NCBI GenBank assembly: GCA_030532305.1
Contig: JAUNLJ010000004.1
Span: forward strand, 1-64,000
Origin: Tissierellia bacterium
Lineage (GTDB): Bacteria > Bacillota > Clostridia > Tissierellales > Peptoniphilaceae
Length of the DNA: 64,000 nt
Direction of reading: 5' to 3'
The notes under the pieces: generated by a model
Database searches by the model: none
Seen by the model: only the letters and a program-made list of their open reading frames with translations
Told to the model about the DNA's origin: nothing
In this document: positions 18,557 through 28,000 of the stretch, piece after piece
Layout: each line of letters starts with the position of its first letter
Numbering within the stretch: the first letter of the stretch is position 1
Translations under genes and position numbers: made by a program

Positions 18557-19363
18557 ATGTCAGTAGTAAGTATGAAAAGCCTGCTAGAAGCAGGGGTGCA
18601 TTTTGGACACCAAACCAGACGCTGGAACCCTAAGATGAAAAGCTATATCTTTGCAGAAAGAAATGGCATCTATATCATTGACCTACAACAAACCGTCAAG
18701 ATGTTGGATGATGCCTATAGTTTTGTAAGAGATGTGGCGGCTAGAGGGGGAGAAGTTCTTTTTGTAGGAACTAAAAAACAAGCCCAAGATGCCATTGGTA
18801 AAGAAGCCCAAAAGTCTGGCATGCACTATGTCAGCCAACGTTGGTTGGGGGGTCTTCTTACAAACTTTAACACCATTAAGAAGAGTATTAACCGTCTAAA
18901 AGAATTAGAAGAAATGGAAGTCAACGGGACCTTTGATGTTCTTCCTAAGAAGGAAGTTATTGGTCTTCGCCGGGAAAGAGAACGTCTAGAAAAATTCCTT
19001 GGCGGGATCAAAAACATGGAAAAGTTACCCGATGTGATTTACATTGTGGATCCTAAGAAAGAAAATATTGCCGTTAGGGAAGCCAGAATCCTAGGTATTC
19101 CTATTGTGGCAACCATTGACACCAACTGTGATCCTGATGAAATTGACTATCCTATTCCAGGCAATGATGACGCCATTCGTGCCGTTAAGCTCATTACTGA
19201 AACTATTGCCAATGCCGTTATTGAAGGTAGGCAAGGGGTTCAAACTGAAGATATAGATGAAGAAGAAGGTCAAGAAAGTCCCCAAGAGGTGACTGAAGAT
19301 GAGGACCTAGAAGAAGCAGCAGAAGCCGAAGAGGCTGAAGAAAGTGAAGAAGCTGCTGAGTAA
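18557..19363 (+). CDS. rpsB: 30S ribosomal protein S2
   Basis: S2 is a late-binding 30S protein at the platform-head junction. The first ~230 residues are the standard S2 domain: [41 protein letters not shown] and [19 protein letters not shown]. The protein continues to 268 residues through a very acidic Glu/Asp/Ala-rich tail (about residues 230-268) not needed for the S2 fold. AAGGAGGT precedes the ATG. Codon use is of the highly expressed type. It pairs with tsf, as in most bacteria. Confidence 0.97.
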   Translation: MSVVSMKSLLEAGVHFGHQTRRWNPKMKSYIFAERNGIYIIDLQQTVKMLDDAYSFVRDVAARGGEVLFVGTKKQAQDAIGKEAQKSGMHYVSQRWLGGLLTNFNTIKKSINRLKELEEMEVNGTFDVLPKKEVIGLRRERERLEKFLGGIKNMEKLPDVIYIVDPKKENIAVREARILGIPIVATIDTNCDPDEIDYPIPGNDDAIRAVKLITETIANAVIEGRQGVQTEDIDEEEGQESPQEVTEDEDLEEAAEAEEAEESEEAAE

Positions 19364-19373
19364 GCCTGTGAAA

Positions 19374-19409
19374 AATAAGAGTTCTATCACTTTAGAGCTC
19401 TTATTTTTA
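19374..19409 (+). terminator. Terminator between rpsB and tsf
   Basis: AATAAGAG (19374-19381) pairs with CTCTTATT (19398-19405), extended inward by four more pairs, and is followed by a T-run. It can attenuate transcription from rpsB into tsf. Confidence 0.8.
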
Positions 19410-19428
19410 TGATAAGTTCACGACTTTA

Positions 19429-19437
19429 TGGTATGAT
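19429..19437 (+). promoter_or_regulatory. Extended -10 promoter element of tsf
   Basis: TGGTATGAT (19429-19437) gives a TG-extended -10 about 35 bases before tsf and just after the rpsB terminator. No good -35 is seen at 17 bp. Confidence 0.5.
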
Positions 19438-19472
19438 ATACTTGAATAATTCTGAAAGGGGATTGAAAGACA

Positions 19473-20117
19473 ATGGAAATAACAGCAAAAATGGTAAAGG
19501 AGCTTAGAGATAGAACTAGTGCCGGGATGATGGATTGTAAAAAGGCCCTAAAGGAAGCTGATGGGGACATTGAACGGGCAGTAGATATCCTAAGAGAACA
19601 AGGACTTAACGCCGTTAGCAAGAAGGCAGGCCGGATTGCTGCAGAAGGTCTAGTGGATGCTTACATTCATGGGGGCCGGATCGGAGTTCTTATTGAAGTT
19701 AACTCTGAAACTGACTTTGTCGCTAAGAATGAAGACTTTAAAAACTTCGTAAGGGAAATGGCCATGCAAGTAGCTGCCACAGCACCTAAGTATGTGTCCA
19801 GGGAAGAAGTGCCTGAAGAAGTTCTAGAACACGAAAAGTCTGTCCTTAAGGAACAAGCCCTTAACGAAGGGAAACCTGAACACATTGTGGAAAAAATGGT
19901 GGCCGGCCGTCTAGAAAAATTCTATGAAGAAATTGTCCTTCTTGACCAAGTCTACATCAAAGATGGGGACGTAAAGGTTAGGGACCTAGTTAACGACCTA
20001 ACTGCTAAAATTGGTGAAAAGATCTCAATTCGCCGCTTTGCCCGTTTTGAAGTAGGAGAAGGCCTAGAAAAGAGAGAAGAAGATTTCGCAGAAGAAGTTG
20101 CAAAGCAACTTAAGTAA
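19473..20117 (+). CDS. tsf: Elongation factor Ts
   Basis: Guanine nucleotide exchange factor for EF-Tu. 214 residues: N-terminal UBA domain [19 protein letters not shown], then [28 protein letters not shown] and [13 protein letters not shown]. The length is that of the compact Bacillota form with one core repeat. A ribosome binding site (AAAGGGG) precedes the ATG. It lies between rpsB and pyrH in the conserved rpsB-tsf-pyrH-frr order. Confidence 0.97.
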   Translation: MEITAKMVKELRDRTSAGMMDCKKALKEADGDIERAVDILREQGLNAVSKKAGRIAAEGLVDAYIHGGRIGVLIEVNSETDFVAKNEDFKNFVREMAMQVAATAPKYVSREEVPEEVLEHEKSVLKEQALNEGKPEHIVEKMVAGRLEKFYEEIVLLDQVYIKDGDVKVRDLVNDLTAKIGEKISIRRFARFEVGEGLEKREEDFAEEVAKQLK

Positions 20118-20140
20118 AAAATTTAGGAGGGGCAATGACC

Positions 20141-20848
20141 ATGGAGCCGAAGTTTAAGAGGATCGTTTTAAAGTTAAGCGGTGAGGCCATGGCTGGCACC
20201 AAGGGAATTGGCATTGACTCAGCAATGGTAAAACTCTATGCCCAGCAGATCAAGAAGATCTGGGAATCTGGGGTGGAAACCAGCATTGTTGTAGGCGGTG
20301 GAAACTTTTGGCGAGGCCGAGACAGCAAGGACATGGACCGGGCTACCTCCGACTATATGGGGATGCTAGGGACCGTTATGAATGCCTTGGCCCTCCAAGA
20401 TGCCCTAGAGCAAATGGATGTGGTAACCCGGGTTATGACCGCCATTGAAATGAAGGATGTGGCCGAGCCCTATATAAGGCGGCGGGCCATCCGCCACCTG
20501 GAAAAAAAGAGGGTGGTTATCTTCTCAGGCGGCATTGGCAACCCCTACTTCTCCACAGACACCACGGCAGCCCTAAGGGCGGCAGAGGTGGGCGCCGAGG
20601 TGATCCTACTGGCTAAAAAAGGCGTAGATGGCATCTATGATGCAGACCCCAACCTAGTGGAGGGGGCTGAGAAGTACGACAGCCTAAGCTATTTTGAAAT
20701 CCTAAGTAAGGAGCTCAAGGTCTTAGATAGCACCGCCACCTCCCTATGCATGGAAAATGGCCTTCCCCTCATTGTCTTTGGCATAGATGAGGTAGACAAT
20801 ATTTATGATGTGGTAATGGGAAAAGAAATAGGAACCTATGTAGATTAA
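20141..20848 (+). CDS. pyrH: Uridylate kinase (UMP kinase)
   Basis: Bacterial-type UMP kinase of the amino acid kinase family, UMP to UDP. 235 residues: [44 protein letters not shown] and the C-terminal GKEIGTYV. Two start codons are possible, ATG 20135 and ATG 20141. The AGGAGGGG at 20125-20132 is too close to 20135 but well spaced for 20141, so the latter is chosen. Confidence 0.96.
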   Translation: MEPKFKRIVLKLSGEAMAGTKGIGIDSAMVKLYAQQIKKIWESGVETSIVVGGGNFWRGRDSKDMDRATSDYMGMLGTVMNALALQDALEQMDVVTRVMTAIEMKDVAEPYIRRRAIRHLEKKRVVIFSGGIGNPYFSTDTTAALRAAEVGAEVILLAKKGVDGIYDADPNLVEGAEKYDSLSYFEILSKELKVLDSTATSLCMENGLPLIVFGIDEVDNIYDVVMGKEIGTYVD

Positions 20849-20861
20849 GGAGACAGGAGTC

Positions 20862-21422
20862 ATGTCTATTAAAGCAATTAAAAATGAAATAGCAGGAAGA
20901 ATGGATAAGACGCTAAGAAGCTATGAGGAAGAGTTACACACCATCCGGGCTGGCCGGGCCAATCCCACTCTTTTAGATCGGATCACTGTAGAAGCCTATG
21001 GCCAACAAACCCCCCTTAATCAAGTGGCAGGAGTTTCAGCTCCAGAAGCTAGGTTGCTTACCATCCAACCTTGGGATGCTGGCCTAATTCCAGAAATTGA
21101 AAAGGCCATCTTAAAATCAGACCTAGGCCTAAACCCTTCCAATGATGGCAAACTCATCCGCCTAACCATTCCCCAACTAACTGAAGAGCGTAGAAAAGAC
21201 CTCATCAAGCTGGTGGGAAGCTACGAAGAAAATGCCAAGATTGCCCTAAGAAATATTCGCCGGGAATATATGGACAAGGTTAAGCAGATGGAAAAGGACA
21301 AGGAAATCTCAGAAGACGAAGAAAGAGTCTACGAGGAAGAAGTCCAAAAGGTTGTCAAAGACTATATGAAGAAAATTGAAGATATCTCAGCTAAAAAAGA
21401 AGCCGAGCTTATGGAAATTTAA
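20862..21422 (+). CDS. frr: Ribosome recycling factor
   Basis: 186 residues, the universal RRF length. It shows the coiled-coil tRNA-mimic fold with EELHTIRAGRANPTLLDRITVEAYGQQTPLNQVA and LTEERRKDLIKLV. Together with EF-G it splits post-termination ribosomes. AAGGAGACAGG precedes the ATG. It follows pyrH by 13 bases. Confidence 0.98.
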   Translation: MSIKAIKNEIAGRMDKTLRSYEEELHTIRAGRANPTLLDRITVEAYGQQTPLNQVAGVSAPEARLLTIQPWDAGLIPEIEKAILKSDLGLNPSNDGKLIRLTIPQLTEERRKDLIKLVGSYEENAKIALRNIRREYMDKVKQMEKDKEISEDEERVYEEEVQKVVKDYMKKIEDISAKKEAELMEI

Positions 21423-21423
21423 T

Positions 21424-21449
21424 AAGACCCCGAAAGGGGTCTTTCTACT
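21424..21449 (+). terminator. Terminator after frr
   Basis: AAGACCCC (21424-21431), GAAA tetraloop, GGGGTCTT (21436-21443), then TCTACTTTT. The stem is strong but the T-run is interrupted, so some transcription probably continues into uppS. Confidence 0.75.
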
Positions 21450-21468
21450 TTTAAGGGGGCAAGATTAA

Positions 21469-22200
21469 ATGAAAAATCTAGCAGAGGCAGGACTGGATCC
21501 GGCTAAAATGCCTAGGCATGTGGGTCTTATTCTAGATGGCAATGGCCGCTGGGCCAAAAAAAGAAACCAGCCTAGGATCTTTGGCCATAAAGAGGGTAGT
21601 AAAAGGGTCCTTGAGATTGTCAAGTCAGCCTATAGTCTAGGCATACCCTATCTTTCTTTTTATGCTTTTTCTACAGAAAACTGGAAGAGGCCCCAGGCTG
21701 AAGTCCAAGGTCTTATGCGGCTCTTGGCTGGATTTATAAACCAGTATTTAGAAGAAATGGACCAGATGAATATCCGCTTAAATATTATGGGAGATAGGTC
21801 TGCCTTTACCGGGGACCTGGCCAGGCAGTTAGAAAATGCGTTGTCACGAACTGCAAACAATGATACAATGATAGTTAATATAGCTTTAAATTATGGGGGT
21901 CAAGATGAAATTGTGTGGGCTACAAAAAAGATTGCCCAGGCAGTTAAGGAGGGGCAGCTAGACCTGGAAGACATTAATAAAGAGGTCTTTGCCTCCCAGC
22001 TTTATACAGGGGGCCAAGCTGAGCTTGACCTGGTCATCCGGTCTAGCGGAGAACTTCGGGTCAGTAACTTTATGCTTTACCAACTGGCCTATAGTGAATT
22101 TTGGTTTTCTGATATTTATTGGCCCGACTTTACAGAAGATGTCTTTATTGAGGCCCTAAGAGACTTTCAACAAAGAGATCGGCGTTTTGGGGGTATCTAA
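21469..22200 (+). CDS. uppS: Isoprenyl transferase (undecaprenyl diphosphate synthase)
   Basis: cis-prenyltransferase that builds undecaprenyl diphosphate, the lipid carrier for peptidoglycan. 243 residues: LILDGNGRWAKKRNQPR with the catalytic Asp, GHKEGSKRV, FYAFSTENWKRP and the C-terminal DLVIRSSGELRVSNFMLYQLAYSEF. AGGGGGC lies before the ATG. First of the membrane and isoprenoid genes uppS-cdsA-rseP-ispG. Confidence 0.96.
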   Translation: MKNLAEAGLDPAKMPRHVGLILDGNGRWAKKRNQPRIFGHKEGSKRVLEIVKSAYSLGIPYLSFYAFSTENWKRPQAEVQGLMRLLAGFINQYLEEMDQMNIRLNIMGDRSAFTGDLARQLENALSRTANNDTMIVNIALNYGGQDEIVWATKKIAQAVKEGQLDLEDINKEVFASQLYTGGQAELDLVIRSSGELRVSNFMLYQLAYSEFWFSDIYWPDFTEDVFIEALRDFQQRDRRFGGI

Positions 22201-22201
22201 T

Positions 22202-22975
22202 TTGTCAGACATGAAAAAGCGGCTGGTGACAGCCCTTTTGGCCTTGAGCTTTTTAATAGGAATGTTATATATAGGGGGCTGGCCCCTGAAGATAAGTCTC
22301 CTCTTGACGGGCCTGATTATGGTCCATGAGTGGGTCCAGGCCTTTGATGAGGCTGGGGACAAACTGCCTAAGGGCATATTATTTTCAGCCAGCCTTATGC
22401 AGTTTGCGATCTTGCTTTACAAGCCTTCTCTGGCTAGTTTAGGCCTACTCTTGGTCCTACTTGTTCTGGCTGTAGACTTTGTCTTAGACCCAGAAAAAAC
22501 CGTCAGAGAAATGGCGGTCTCTTTGCTTGCCTTTATTTACATCCCCTTCAACCTCTTTTTCTGTTTTGAATTTTTACATACCCAATTTCTCTACCTGGTC
22601 TTTGTCATCGCCTTTTCCACAGATACCATGGCCTATCTTATAGGCAATCTTTTTGGAAGGCATAAGCTCATTCCCCAGGTCAGCCCCAATAAAACCCTAG
22701 AGGGGGCCCTGGGTGGCCTAGGAGGTGCTGTTTTAGTGACCTTCTTCTACTTTCGTTTTTTGGGCCACCCCATCCAAAGTATAGACCTGGTCTTGGTGGG
22801 ACTGGCCTCTGTGGCTGGCCAACTAGGAGACCTTTTTGCATCCAGGATTAAGAGACAAACGGGGATTAAAGACTTTGGCAAGATCCTGCCAGGTCATGGC
22901 GGTCTTTTAGACCGGTTTGATAGTATTTTGTTTATCATTCCCATGGTATATGCTTTATTTGTATTTTCAAAATAG
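22202..22975 (+). CDS. cdsA: Phosphatidate cytidylyltransferase (CDP-diglyceride synthase)
   Basis: Integral membrane enzyme forming CDP-diacylglycerol for phospholipid synthesis. About 257 residues, seven or eight hydrophobic segments, and the family signature near the C-terminus, SRIKRQTGIKDFGKILPGHGGLLDRFDS. The start is uncertain: TTG 22202 has GGGGG eight bases upstream and is chosen; ATG 22211 would give MKKRLVTALLA with poorer spacing. Adjacent to uppS, one base after its stop. Confidence 0.93.
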   Translation: MSDMKKRLVTALLALSFLIGMLYIGGWPLKISLLLTGLIMVHEWVQAFDEAGDKLPKGILFSASLMQFAILLYKPSLASLGLLLVLLVLAVDFVLDPEKTVREMAVSLLAFIYIPFNLFFCFEFLHTQFLYLVFVIAFSTDTMAYLIGNLFGRHKLIPQVSPNKTLEGALGGLGGAVLVTFFYFRFLGHPIQSIDLVLVGLASVAGQLGDLFASRIKRQTGIKDFGKILPGHGGLLDRFDSILFIIPMVYALFVFSK

Positions 22976-22983
22976 GAGGGAGC

Positions 22984-23982
22984 ATGGCGACCTTATTAGG
23001 AAGTATTTTTGTATTTTTATTAGTAGTTGTACTCCATGAGTTGGGCCATTTTTTAGTGGCTAAAAAAGTAGGCATCCGGGTCAATGAATTTTCCATTGGC
23101 ATGGGGCCGGGCCTTTATAGGCGGCAGGGGGAAGAAACCCTCTATTCCCTAAGGGCCCTGCCCATAGGTGGCTATGTGGCCATGGAGGGAGAAGAGGAGA
23201 GTTCAGAGGACCCTAGGTCCTTTGGCAATGCCAGTGTAGGCCAACGGATGGCTGTGGTCCTAGCTGGGGCAGGCATGAATTTTGTCCTGGCCATTGTGGG
23301 CTTTTTTTTGGCCTTTTTAATCATGGGGACCCCCACCACCAGCCTAGGCCAGGTTCAAGCAGGGTCTCCTGCGGCCCAGGCCGGTCTAGAAGTAGGAGAC
23401 AAGATCCTAAGCATCAACCAGGTGGAGATGACCTCCTGGGAGGAGATTCCCCTGGCCATTGACCAGTCCTCTGGCCAGGTGGACCTGGTGGTCTTAAGGG
23501 AGGGCCAAGAAGAGCAGGTCCAGGTGGCAACAGAGGACTATGAAGGCCGGCAGATTATAGGGATTAGCCCCCAAAAGACCAGAAATATTCCCCTGTCCCT
23601 AAAAAATGCCTTTCTTATGACGGGCATGGTTATTTTTTCTATTGTAGAGCTCTTTAAACTCATTTTTTCAGGCGATTTTTCTATAGATATGCTTTCAGGC
23701 CCTGTGGGGGTGGTCCAATTTATAGGCCAGTCCACTAAAAATGGCTTAGGAGACCTTTTATTTACCCTGGGCTTTATCTCTGCCAATTTAGGCCTGGTTA
23801 ACCTACTGCCTATCCCCGCCCTAGATGGGGGCAAGTTTGTGTTTTTAGCCATTGAGGGCCTTAGGGGCAAGCCTGTCAGCGAAAAGCTAGAAGTAGGCCT
23901 GTCCATGGTGGGCATTAGTCTCTTATTTGCCTTGATGATCTATGTCACGGTATTTGGGGACCTGGCTCGAATTTTAGGCTAG
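22984..23982 (+). CDS. rseP: RIP metalloprotease RseP (site-2 protease)
   Basis: Intramembrane zinc protease. The first membrane helix holds the active-site motif VVLHELGHFLVAKK (HExxH), followed by a PDZ domain (about residues 115-190) and the distal LLPIPALDGGKFVF motif with the third zinc ligand Asp. 332 residues is the short one-PDZ form. AGGAGGGAGC precedes the ATG. It lies directly after cdsA; dxr, which commonly separates these two genes in Bacillota, is absent. Confidence 0.95.
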   Translation: MATLLGSIFVFLLVVVLHELGHFLVAKKVGIRVNEFSIGMGPGLYRRQGEETLYSLRALPIGGYVAMEGEEESSEDPRSFGNASVGQRMAVVLAGAGMNFVLAIVGFFLAFLIMGTPTTSLGQVQAGSPAAQAGLEVGDKILSINQVEMTSWEEIPLAIDQSSGQVDLVVLREGQEEQVQVATEDYEGRQIIGISPQKTRNIPLSLKNAFLMTGMVIFSIVELFKLIFSGDFSIDMLSGPVGVVQFIGQSTKNGLGDLLFTLGFISANLGLVNLLPIPALDGGKFVFLAIEGLRGKPVSEKLEVGLSMVGISLLFALMIYVTVFGDLARILG

Positions 23983-23995
23983 AAGAGGAGGAATT

Positions 23996-25060
23996 ATGAG
24001 ACGACAATCAAGACAAATTTTTCTAGGAGCAACCCCCATAGGGGGGGATGCTCCTATTTCTGTCCAGTCCATGTGTAACACGGATACCAAGGATGTGGAG
24101 GCCACAGTGAGCCAGATTCTGGACCTGGAGGAGGCCGGCTGTGATATTATCCGCCTGGCCGTCAACTCCTTGGAGGATGCCAAGGCCCTGCCCAAGATTA
24201 GGGACCGGATCCACATTCCCATTATTTCTGACATCCAGTTTGACTACAAGCTGGCCCTTTATGCCATTGACCATGGGACAGAGGGCCTTAGGCTAAACCC
24301 TGGCAATATTGGGGCCGACTGGAAGGTGAAGGAAGTGGTTGGGGCCTGTAAACGGGAGGGGGTTCCCATCCGGGTAGGGGTCAACAGTGGGTCCATTAAG
24401 CAGGCCTTTTTGGACAAGTACCAGGGGGTCAATGAAAACTCTATTTGCTATTCTGCCCTAGAACAGGTTAGGCTTTTGGAAAAGGAGGGCTTTTATGATA
24501 TTAAGGTGGCCCTTAAGTCCAGTGACGTGGGTCTTAGCGTGGCCTCTTACCGGAAGTTTGCCCAGATGACCGACTACCCCCTCCACCTGGGGATCACCGA
24601 GGCAGGCCCCCTCTATGCGGGGACCGTCAAGTCTGCCATTGGCATAGGGTCCCTGCTCTTAGAGGGGATTGGGGACACCCTTAGGTGTTCTCTTAGCGCC
24701 GACCCAGTGGAAGAGGTTAAGCTGGGCCGGGAAATTTTAAAGTCCCTGGGTCTTTTAAAGGATGGCATTGAAATTGTCTCCTGTCCCACCTGTGCCCGGA
24801 CCAAGATCGACCTCTTTGGCCTGGTTGAAGAGGCCCAGAAGCGCTTAGGCCCTGATCTAGGCAACCTAAAAATTGCCATTATGGGCTGTGTGGTCAATGG
24901 ACCTGGCGAGGCCCGGGAGGCAGATTATGGGATTACAGGCGGAGAAGGCCAGGGGGTTATTTTTAAGAAGGGGCAAATTGTGGACAAGGTCCCCGAGGAA
25001 GACCTTCTGGAGACCCTCATAGAAAGGATAAAGAAGGATCAGCATGAATCTCTTAAATAA
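23996..25060 (+). CDS. ispG: 4-hydroxy-3-methylbut-2-en-1-yl diphosphate synthase
   Basis: [4Fe-4S] enzyme of the MEP isoprenoid pathway, making HMBPP. 354 residues with ISVQSMCNTDTKDVEAT, GLRLNPGNIG, RVGVNSGS, and the cluster ligands in SCPTCARTKIDL and IMGCVVNGPGEA. AAGAGGAGG precedes the ATG. It shows the MEP pathway is used, which makes the missing dxr in its usual place notable. The 3' end overlaps polC by 17 bases. Confidence 0.97.
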   Translation: MRRQSRQIFLGATPIGGDAPISVQSMCNTDTKDVEATVSQILDLEEAGCDIIRLAVNSLEDAKALPKIRDRIHIPIISDIQFDYKLALYAIDHGTEGLRLNPGNIGADWKVKEVVGACKREGVPIRVGVNSGSIKQAFLDKYQGVNENSICYSALEQVRLLEKEGFYDIKVALKSSDVGLSVASYRKFAQMTDYPLHLGITEAGPLYAGTVKSAIGIGSLLLEGIGDTLRCSLSADPVEEVKLGREILKSLGLLKDGIEIVSCPTCARTKIDLFGLVEEAQKRLGPDLGNLKIAIMGCVVNGPGEAREADYGITGGEGQGVIFKKGQIVDKVPEEDLLETLIERIKKDQHESLK

Positions 25061-28000
25061 ACTCGCCTCCCTCCAGGGCGTGGAGGTGGCCTCCTATATA
25101 GAAAAGGGGATCCGGTTAGAGGAAGTTCAGGTGTCTAGGAAGAAGAGGACCCTGACCTACCAGCTGGTCCTAGACAAGCCTTTAGGAAAGGAGGACAGGG
25201 AGGAGACCCTGTCCGGTCTTAGGACCCTTTTAGGGAGCCTTTTTAAGGACTACCAGGCCCAATTTAAGATAGAAGAAAATTTTAGCCCACCTGAGGACCT
25301 GGTGGGGGAGGTTAAAAAGATTATCTTGGCCTACTCCCCCTCAGCCTCCTCCTGGATGGACAGCCTGGACATCCAGATTCAAAAGACCCAGGTGGACCTG
25401 GCCATTTCTGACTATTCCCTCTACTTTTCCCTAAGTAACAATGGCCTAAAAGACCGGATAGAAAAAGACCTGGGGGCCTATGGCAACTACCAGGTGGCCT
25501 TTTCCTGCCTGGACACCCATAAGGACCTGGGGTCTGGGGAGGCCCGGGCCAATTTTTGTGAGAAATTAGACCAGGACGAAGAAGGGCTTTGCTCTGATTT
25601 TTCCAAGATGACCCCACCCAAGAAAGAGACCAAGCAAGTAGCAGTCCAGGAAGAGGAAAAAGACTATGCCTATGGCAAGGGGACCTTTAAGGAGTCCACC
25701 CCCCTAAACCAGATTATGAGCCCCTCCCGGGTGACGGTGGAGGTGGATATTTTTGATATAAATATTTTTGTGCCCAAGGATCCTAAAAAGAAATTAGTGG
25801 TCAAGCTCTCTTGTACCGACCGGAAGACCTCTATTTTGGCCAAGGCCTTTGTCAAGCCTGAGGATATAGGCGACTTTACCAGCCACTTTAAAAAGGGGAC
25901 CCATGTCCTAATCTTGGGCCGTTACGACTTTGATGACTTTGACAAGACCCACTGCTTAAGTGTTAGCAAGATGGCCCCCAGCCCCAAGGTCATACTTATG
26001 GACGGGGCCCAGGAAAAAAGAATAGAATTCCACCTCCACACCAATATGAGTAATATGGACGGGGTCAATGGGGCCAAGGACTTTATCGCCCGGGCAGCTG
26101 CCTGGGGCCATGAGGCCCTGGCCATTACCGACCACAATGTGGTCCAGGCCTTTCCAGAGGCCATGGAGGCAGGGGAGAAGGCCGGCTTAAAGATCATCTA
26201 TGGCCTGGAAGCGGACATGGTGGACGACCAGAAAAAGATCATCAAAAACTATGACCCCCACAAGACCTATTCTTCCTATGTGGTTTTTGACGTGGAGACC
26301 ACAGGCTTTTCTCCCATCAACAACCAACTTATTGAGATTGGGGCCGTTAAAATTAAGGATGGGGTCTTGGTGGATTCCTTTGGAGAATTTATTAATCCCG
26401 GCGTCCCCATTCCTGAAAAGATTACTGACCTAACAGGAATCTCTGATGCCATGGTCCTGGGAGCGGATAATGTAGACCAGGTTATGGACCGGTTTTTGGA
26501 CTTTTGCCAGGACAGTGTCCTGGTGGCCCACAATGCAGACTTTGACATGGGCTTTATTAGTAACAACCTGCCCCCGGGAAGAGAGGACCTGGTCTTTCCC
26601 TCTGTGGACACCCTGCTTTTGGCCCAGTGTTTGGTGGAGGATACTAAAAACTACCGGCTGGGGACCCTGGCCAAAAAATTTGGCATTAAGCTAACGGATG
26701 CCCATAGGGCCGTCTATGATGCCAAGGCCACGGGAGAACTCTTCCTGGTCCTTCTGGACCTGGCCCAAAAAGAAGGCTACCCCAGCCTAGAGGCCATTAA
26801 CCAGCTGAGCCATCCCCAGGCAGAAAAGCTCTTTCCCACCCATGTGACGGTCTATGCTAAGGACCAAGAGGGGCTTTTTGACCTCTACAAGCTGGTTTCT
26901 AAAAGCCATATGGAGACCTTCTATAGGACTGCCCGGATAAAAAGGTCGGACCTGGTGGCCAAGAGGGACCACCTTATCCTGGGCTCTGCCTGCCTGGAGG
27001 GAGAGCTTTTTGATGGCCTGGTCCGGGGAAGGGATCCAGAAAGCCTAAGAAAGCTAGCCAGCTTCTATGACTTTTTAGAAGTCCAACCCCCCATCCTCTA
27101 TAAGGAGCTTTTAAAAAGTGGCCTGGCCCTAGATGAGGACCAAATCCAGACCTTTATTAAGGCCATTTGCCAGCTGGGAGACCACCTGGGGATCCCGGTC
27201 TTGGCCACAGGCGATGTCCACTACTTGGATCCAGAGGATGAAATCTTCCACAAAATTATCCATGGGGCCAAGAACTTTGCCAGCGACAGCCCCAAGGAAG
27301 GGGCCTATTTTAGGACCACAAAAGATATGCTAGAGGCCTTTGCCTTCTTGGGCTGGGAAAAGGCCCATGAGCTTGTGGTAGAGGCTCCCCGGGCCCTCAA
27401 TGAAAAGATTGAGACTCTTAGGGCCATTCCCAAGGAAAAGTGCCCTCCCAAGATTAAAAATGCCGACCAGGACCTAAGGCAGTCTGTCATGGACAAGGCC
27501 CGGGCCCTCTATGGGGACCCCCTGCCAGAGCTTGTGGCTAAACGCCTGGACAAGGAGCTGGACTCCATTATAAAAAATGGCTATGCAGTCATGTACCGGA
27601 TCTCCCAGGCCCTGGTTAAAAAATCCAATGAAGATGGCTACTATGTAGGCAGCCGGGGGTCTGTAGGCTCTTCCCTGGTGGCCACCATGAGCGATATTAC
27701 CGAGGTCAACCCCCTGCCCCCCCACTATATCTGCCCCCACTGCCAATATAGTGAGTTTGTAGAAAACCCCCTCCACTCCTCTGGCATAGACCTTCCCGAC
27801 AAGGTCTGTCCCTCCTGTGGGACCCCCCTAATTAAGGAGGGCCATACCATCCCCTTTGAAGTCTTCCTAGGCTTTTATGGCGACAAGGAGCCGGATATAG
27901 ACCTAAACTTTGCCGGGGAATACCAGTCTAGGGCCCACCAATTTATAGAAGACACCTTTGGCCATGACTTTGTTTTTAGGGCCGGGACCATAGGAACCAT

